Shown here piece by piece: positions 59,905-64,000 of a stretch of 64,000 bases of DNA (within the stretch, counting starts at the first letter, position 1; every line of letters begins with the position of its first letter). This stretch comes from JAJDUF01 sp965238265 (GTDB lineage: Bacteria > Chloroflexota > UBA11872 > UBA12225 > JAJDUF01). A program made the position numbers and the translations under genes. The notes under the pieces were generated by a model, which worked only from the letters and a program-made list of their open reading frames with translations, ran no database searches and was not told the DNA's origin. The stretch covers positions 868,001-932,000 of the forward strand of contig OZ250185.1 of NCBI GenBank assembly GCA_965238265.1. The letters are read 5' to 3'.

Positions 59905-60071
59905 TACCCCCAACCCCCTCCCTGAAGGGAAGGGGCTAAAGGCCGTCGTGCGGACCGCCGGCCCTGGAAGGAAGCGGCGGCCAGTCGCCGCGATGACTCC
60001 CCTTCCCTGGAGGGAAGGGGCCGGGGGTTAGGTCCGACCCGCCCTGGATTCCCGCTTGCGCGGGAATGACT
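59905..60071. repeat. Three adjoining dispersed palindromes
   Basis: CCTACCCCCAACCCCCTCCC with GGAAGGGG (59905-59938), CCCCTTCCCTGGAGGGAAGG with GGCCGGGGGTTAGG (59999-60032) and CTGGATTCCCGCTTGCGCGG with GAATGACTGG (60044-60073). Sits at the convergent end between a plus-strand and a minus-strand gene. Confidence 0.7.
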
Positions 60072-60111
60072 GGGAGATGGCGCGGGAATGACCGGCCACT
60101 GCCAACAGCGC

Positions 60112-61194
60112 CTAGTCGGCCCACACGGCCTGGAAGAGACGCAGCCAGTTCTCGCCGAGGAGCTTGGCGGTATCGGTCGGGCTGTAGCCCCGTCTTAGTA
60201 GCGCCGCGGCGAGGTTAGGCAGCTTGTCCGGCGTCTCCAAGTCTCGTGGGTAGAGGCCAGGTTGGTTGCGCTCCAGGGGACGAGCGGTATTCGCCCACAT
60301 AGAAGGATACTTCGTCCCCTGCTGCGAGGCGATATAGCGCCAGAAAGACACCGGCTGATCCTGCGTAAAATCCGTCCCGATGGCCACGTGGTCAATGCCG
60401 AGCAGCTCGACCAGATGGTCAATCGCGTCCACATAGTCGTCGAGCGTAGATTCCCAGCCCGTGCGTAGAAATCCGGCAATCGCCGTTGCGCCCACCACGC
60501 CGCCGCGCTCGGCCATCAGCTTGAGCGCTTCATCCGTCTTGTTGCGCGGCACGTCGAAATAGGAACGGGCGTTGGCGTGGGTACACGCGACCGGGAACTC
60601 CGACTTCTCGATGGCGTCCAGCGTGGTGCGGTTGCCGCAGTGCGACAGGTCAACGAGGATACCCAAGCGGTTCAGCTCCCGGACGGCGTCCACGCCGAAG
60701 TGGCTCAACCCATCGTCCCGAGGCTCATAGCAGCCGTTACCCAGCAGGTTGCGCTCGTGAAACGTGAGCTGGATGATCCGCACGCCAAGCGCGTGGAAGA
60801 CGGCGAGGCGATCCAGGTCGTTCTCGATGGGCGTCGCATTCTGAAACCCCAAGATGATCCCCACATGGCCATCCTGCTTGGCCTGCCGGATGTCCGCGAC
60901 GGTCTTCACCTGGGTGAGAACGTTGTCGTACTCGTGGCGTGCCAGAAGCGCACCATCTTGGCTCTCATCGGATTGTGCGCTTCTGGCGTCGCCAAAGCGC
61001 CGGAGCCAAGCGGCGATGGTGTCCAGTGTTTCGGGGTAGTTCTCCCACGTCACAATCGTCGCGTTGATGGCGGTCACGCCGCCGGCGTGCAAACTCCGAA
61101 AGACAGCCGGGCTGTCCCAGCTGCTGACGTTGAGGCCATCAATGACGATGGCTTGGTCGTACAGGCGTCTCGTGGTCGCATCGGGTTGCATCAT
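60112..61194 (-). CDS. Membrane-dipeptidase-family (M19) protein
   Basis: A 360-residue protein with the renal/membrane dipeptidase TIM-barrel fold. The motifs LVDLSHCGNRTT, VACTHANARSY and IDHVAIGTDF carry the later metal and substrate residues. The first motif, usually His-x-Asp in DGHND, reads VIDGLNVSSWDS, so one metal site is altered and peptidase activity is doubtful. It begins at ATG 61194 or 61191 behind AGGAGA. A hairpin of the covarying family is inserted in frame at codons around 70-90 (ARSAQSDESQDGALLARH). The same frame is open through the upstream oxidase gene, so the two may be translated as one chain. Confidence 0.75.
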   Translation of the reverse strand: MMQPDATTRRLYDQAIVIDGLNVSSWDSPAVFRSLHAGGVTAINATIVTWENYPETLDTIAAWLRRFGDARSAQSDESQDGALLARHEYDNVLTQVKTVADIRQAKQDGHVGIILGFQNATPIENDLDRLAVFHALGVRIIQLTFHERNLLGNGCYEPRDDGLSHFGVDAVRELNRLGILVDLSHCGNRTTLDAIEKSEFPVACTHANARSYFDVPRNKTDEALKLMAERGGVVGATAIAGFLRTGWESTLDDYVDAIDHLVELLGIDHVAIGTDFTQDQPVSFWRYIASQQGTKYPSMWANTARPLERNQPGLYPRDLETPDKLPNLAAALLRRGYSPTDTAKLLGENWLRLFQAVWAD

Positions 61195-62505
61195 CGTCTC
61201 CTGACCTCCCTCTCCGCAGGGAAGGGGCTGTTTGATCCTCACCCGGCTGCCCTCGCCGCCCTCACCCCGGCCCTCTCGCCTGGGAGAGGGCCGGGGTGAG
61301 GGCGGGGGTGAGGCGGAAAGGGGCCGGGCAAAGCCGCGCGTTATCCCCGGTTGCCGCCGGTCTGCTGTTCGCAGCCGCTCGCCAATCCGGAACAGCCGGC
61401 CCAGCGGGTTGTCTTTGTCTTCGACGGCATCGGCGATGACTGCTCCGATGGAGCCGCCGAACTTGAAGCCGTGGCCGCTGCCGCCACCGGCCACCAAAAT
61501 ACGCTGCGATCCCGGCACCCAATCAATCACGAAATGGTCGTCCGGCGTATTGGCGTAGAGACAGGAGCGGCTGCCAACCACCTTCCCGGCGGCCATGTCC
61601 GGAATGCGCTCGTGCAGGAAGGCCATGACCTGCTCGACAAACTCCGGCGTGCTGCTGCGGTCAACGTCCGGGTCTACGATCTCCCCACGCGGGTCTTTGG
61701 ATACTTTGACGTAGCCCTCGCGGAGCAGGGGAAAGCCATACCAGCCGGCCGTATCCGGGTCAATACTCCATACCGGCATCGTTCCGCCGATGAAGCGGCT
61801 GGGGTTCTCGACCTCGATAAAGACCATCTGCTGGCGCGTGACCTCTACGTGGCGGCCAAGTTGGGGGAGCAGGCGGCCAATCCAAACACCGGCGGCGACA
61901 ACAACGCGGTCGAAGGGTTGAGCACCATGCTCGACGACCACTTGGCCACCATCTCCACCTTCCTCGACGCGCAGCACCGGCGTCTCCTCGTGGATTTGTA
62001 CCCCCTCCGCCCGCGCCAACCGGGCGAGCTGGGCAACCGCGCGACCGCTCTCCAAGTAGCCACGCCACCCATCGTAGAAGCCGACCTCGTCGTCCCGCAC
62101 GGTGAACTGCGGAAAGCGAGCGCGAATCTCCGGCGCCGAGAGCACTTTGGCATCGGTGGCACCACGCGCTTGGAGGAAGCGCCAGCTCTCGTACATAGGG
62201 CTGCCGGGAGCAAAACTCGGCAGGATGGTGAGGCCGCCCGTCCGGTGGTAGACCGTCGTGCCAAAGCGCATCTGCCAGCTACGCCACTGGCGGGCAGCCC
62301 GCTCGACCAGCTCGACATACGTTTCGCTGGCGCCGGCATACCATGAACGGCGGATTGCCTTGGCTACGTCGGTGGAGGAAGCGTGCGGGTGGGGCACCGG
62401 CCCTTGGTCGAAGACGGCGACCGCGTGCCCGCGGCCACGCAGCGCCAGCGCAGCCGCAATGCCGAAGATACCCCCGCCGACTACGCCGATCTTCACCGAG
62501 CACAC
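60112..62505 (-). CDS. Single reading frame joining an FAD-dependent oxidase to the dipeptidase
   Basis: Without any stop, this 797-codon frame begins with a DAO/sarcosine-oxidase-type flavoprotein (about residues 1-385: VGGGIFGIAAALALRGRG for FAD, ARFPQFTVRDDEVGF, GGGSGHGFKFGGSIG at the end of the fold), passes through a repeat-encoded linker (PSPRPSPRREGRGEGGEG, residues about 405-425) and ends in the M19 dipeptidase. I read the linker as two palindromic repeats replacing the oxidase stop codon, because the dipeptidase keeps its own start and ribosome binding site. The oxidase probably demethylates or oxidises a secondary amino acid. The start is GTG 62505 after GGAGGGG. Confidence 0.65.
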   Translation of the reverse strand: MCSVKIGVVGGGIFGIAAALALRGRGHAVAVFDQGPVPHPHASSTDVAKAIRRSWYAGASETYVELVERAARQWRSWQMRFGTTVYHRTGGLTILPSFAPGSPMYESWRFLQARGATDAKVLSAPEIRARFPQFTVRDDEVGFYDGWRGYLESGRAVAQLARLARAEGVQIHEETPVLRVEEGGDGGQVVVEHGAQPFDRVVVAAGVWIGRLLPQLGRHVEVTRQQMVFIEVENPSRFIGGTMPVWSIDPDTAGWYGFPLLREGYVKVSKDPRGEIVDPDVDRSSTPEFVEQVMAFLHERIPDMAAGKVVGSRSCLYANTPDDHFVIDWVPGSQRILVAGGGSGHGFKFGGSIGAVIADAVEDKDNPLGRLFRIGERLRTADRRQPGITRGFARPLSASPPPSPRPSPRREGRGEGGEGSRVRIKQPLPCGEGGQETMMQPDATTRRLYDQAIVIDGLNVSSWDSPAVFRSLHAGGVTAINATIVTWENYPETLDTIAAWLRRFGDARSAQSDESQDGALLARHEYDNVLTQVKTVADIRQAKQDGHVGIILGFQNATPIENDLDRLAVFHALGVRIIQLTFHERNLLGNGCYEPRDDGLSHFGVDAVRELNRLGILVDLSHCGNRTTLDAIEKSEFPVACTHANARSYFDVPRNKTDEALKLMAERGGVVGATAIAGFLRTGWESTLDDYVDAIDHLVELLGIDHVAIGTDFTQDQPVSFWRYIASQQGTKYPSMWANTARPLERNQPGLYPRDLETPDKLPNLAAALLRRGYSPTDTAKLLGENWLRLFQAVWAD
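60941..60987. repeat. Covarying hairpin family, H5
   Basis: GCCAGAAGCGCAC (60941-60953) pairs perfectly with GTGCGCTTCTGGC (60975-60987); the 21-nt loop ends ATCGGATT. It is inside the dipeptidase gene and translated. Confidence 0.75.
61259..61302. repeat. Perfect 19-bp hairpin of the CCCTCACCCCGG family
   Basis: CCCTCACCCCGGCCCTCTC, loop GCCTGG, then the exact complement to 61302. It encodes the PSPRPSPRREGRGEGG linker of the fused frame. A second G/C element adjoins at 61206-61230. Confidence 0.85.
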
Positions 62506-62824
62506 CCCCTCCCAGCACGCACACGGCAGCCCTAGTGTAGCCTACTCCGGCGCGGCACGGCACCGAGGACGCCGGACGTGACACGGAGTAGGTTTTTCGA
62601 CGTGAGGGGGGTTGAACATACCCCCCCAGCCCCCTCCCTGGCAAGGTAGGGGAGTCAACGTGGTGACTGGCCGCCGCTTCCTTCCAGGGCCGGCGGTCCG
62701 CACGACGGCCTTTAGCCCCTTCCCTTCAGGGAGGGGGTTGGGGGTAGGTTCGCGAGATGACCCGATTTTGCCCTAGCTGGTAAGCTCAGTGTACCTTCTA
62801 CGAGCCGACGAGAGGTTTTAGTTG
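62506..62824. other. Intergenic region with inverted palindromic repeats
   Basis: No gene. CCCCCCAGCCCCCTCCCTGG (62619-62642) and the inverse CCCTTCCCTTCAGGGAGGGG with GTTGGGGGTAGG (62718-62749) lie about 80 nt apart in opposite orientation; the intervening sequence partly matches 59940-60010 in inverse orientation (GGCGGTCCGCACGACGGCC). Confidence 0.6.
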
Positions 62825-63955
62825 ATGAGCACCGCACCGCAGTATCGCGCCGCTGTCCTGGGCCATACCGGCCGCGGAAACTACGGCCACAGTCTCGATA
62901 TCGCCTTCACCGGTTTCCCGAACGTAGACATTGTGGCGCTGGCCGACCCCGATCCTGGCGGCCGGGCCGCGGCGGCGGCCCGGTGCGGCGCCACACGGAC
63001 CTACGCCGACCCCTACGAGCTGCTGGAGCAAGAGCGCCCCAACCTCGTCGCAGTCGCAACGTCGTGGCTGGACGTGCATCACGATCTCTGGCTGGCAGCA
63101 ATCGAGGTGGGCGCGCACATCTACTCCGAAAAGCCCATCGCCAAGTCGCTCGAAGAGGCGGACCGCATGCTGGCCGCGGCGGACGCCAAGGGTGTGAAAA
63201 TCGCCATCGCACACCAGAATCGAGTCTCTCCCTACCACGTCCACGCCCGCAAGCTCTTGCACGAGGGCGCCATCGGCCGGCTACGGCTGATACGGGGCTA
63301 TGGGAAGATGGACGCGCGGGGTGGCGGGCAGGACACGATGGTCCTCGGCACCCACATCTTCGACCAGATGCGCTTTATGACCGACGCCGATCCCGAGTGG
63401 TGCCAAGCCCGCGTCACCCAGGACGGGCGCGACGCTACCGCCGCCGATGTCCAGGAGGGAGCGGGTGAGATCGGGCTGGTCGCCGGTAACGGTCTTTGGG
63501 CAGCCTATGGCTTCCCCAGCGGCGTGATCGCCACCTACGAAAGCTACGCCGGCACCAACTTCGCCGATGATGACGGGTCACCGGCCTTTGGCTTGGACCT
63601 CTGCGGCAGCGAGGGCATTCTGAGCCTGCGGGTCCGTACCCTGCATCGCTACCCGCGGCCGTACTCCGGCCCGCTCGTGGACGAATCGGGTGATGCCCGC
63701 TGGGAGCAGGTCGAGGCGGCTCCGTTGCCGCCACCGCCCGGTACACCGGCGGGCGGTGGCGGCCAGCACGCGGGCAACCATTACATCGTGCGCGATCTGC
63801 TCGCGGCCATCGCCGAGGACCGGAAGCCGTTGAGCAGCGGTCACGACGGACGCTGGTCGCTGGAGATGATCCACGCGGTCTACGACGCACACCGCACGGG
63901 CGGCCGGGTGCCCCTGCCGCTCGCCGACCGCGCCCACCCGCTCACGCGCTGGTAG
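62825..63955 (+). CDS. Gfo/Idh/MocA family oxidoreductase
   Basis: A 376-residue NAD(P)-dependent oxidoreductase of the same broad family as 47593-48585 but distinct in sequence. AVLGHTGRGNYGHSLD provides the nucleotide-binding loop, YSEKPIAKSLEEAD the EKP lysine, and VLGTHIFDQMRFM the catalytic His region (GxHxxD). The long C-terminal sheet includes a Pro/Gly-rich loop (LPPPPGTPAGGGGQ). ATG 62825 is preferred over an in-frame TTG at 62822. It is the last complete gene; 63956-64000 holds no further feature. Likely sugar, uronate or cyclitol substrate. Confidence 0.85.
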   Translation: MSTAPQYRAAVLGHTGRGNYGHSLDIAFTGFPNVDIVALADPDPGGRAAAAARCGATRTYADPYELLEQERPNLVAVATSWLDVHHDLWLAAIEVGAHIYSEKPIAKSLEEADRMLAAADAKGVKIAIAHQNRVSPYHVHARKLLHEGAIGRLRLIRGYGKMDARGGGQDTMVLGTHIFDQMRFMTDADPEWCQARVTQDGRDATAADVQEGAGEIGLVAGNGLWAAYGFPSGVIATYESYAGTNFADDDGSPAFGLDLCGSEGILSLRVRTLHRYPRPYSGPLVDESGDARWEQVEAAPLPPPPGTPAGGGGQHAGNHYIVRDLLAAIAEDRKPLSSGHDGRWSLEMIHAVYDAHRTGGRVPLPLADRAHPLTRW

Positions 63956-64000
63956 CGAGGCCTCGGCGAGGTTAAGCAGCCCTAGCCTAGTTCTTCGCAA

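Overview
This is a 64 kb window of GC-rich bacterial chromosome. I read it as Chloroflexota (Caldilineae or SAR202-like, possibly marine or sponge-associated), with moderate confidence. The hints are four Uma2/DUF820 genes, lipoprotein binding proteins with Glu-Lys-Val-Val linkers, phytanoyl-CoA dioxygenases, Gfo/Idh/MocA and LLM oxidoreductases, and heavy seeding with short palindromic repeats. There is no rRNA or ribosomal protein gene to settle the taxonomy. One tRNA-Asn is present.

Layout. 1-1060: an IS110-family insertion sequence between CACAGTTGC direct repeats. 1.2-4.2 kb: a PmoA-like protein and an acetyl-CoA-synthetase-like ligase. 4.5-5.3 kb: a nested GC-rich minisatellite. 5.5-9.5 kb: a CocE-type hydrolase, a YeaR/TehB-type cupin-globin fusion, and an AT-richer patch with two small genes and a truncated acetyltransferase. 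9.5-17.5 kb: mostly minus-strand metabolic genes (class I aminotransferase, epimerase, alpha/alpha-toroid protein, phosphotriesterase-like hydrolase, GSAM-like aminotransferase, aldo/keto reductase). 17.9-18.7 kb: an AT-rich coiled-coil gene. 19-22.8 kb: a divergent acyl-CoA ligase/acyl-CoA dehydrogenase pair. 23-38 kb: single-gene catabolic and housekeeping units, including a MetE-like methyltransferase, ThuA, a TsaA-FmdE-like fusion, a collagen-linker sugar-binding lipoprotein and YvcK. 38.4-39.9 kb: an HTH-NYN-NYN gene with a candidate operator, then tRNA-Asn. 41.5-46.8 kb: an iron block (ferric ABC importer, Bfd and bacterioferritin). 48.7-53.1 kb: two similar Uma2 genes flanking a frameshifted SDR, an Ldh-type dehydrogenase and DUF1643. 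53.2-64 kb: sugar and small-molecule catabolism (large glycosidase-like protein, lactonase, SDR, PhyH, a fused FAD oxidase/dipeptidase reading frame, Gfo/Idh/MocA).

Working together. The clearest functional unit is iron: import (binding protein, permease, ATPase) is transcribed away from storage and release (Bfd, Bfr). A second is acyl-CoA activation followed by dehydrogenation from a shared divergent region. Most other genes are single enzymes for sugars, acids and oxidised organics, consistent with a heterotroph scavenging diverse organic matter.

The observations I would follow first are: the cupin-globin fusion; a family of hairpins with different but self-complementary stems and a shared ATCGGATTGTGC loop/arm, three of which sit at the gene junctions of the iron operon; the TsaA-FmdE-like fusion; the HTH-NYN-NYN gene with a nearly identical internal DNA duplication; and a repeat insertion that appears to have joined two genes into one reading frame.
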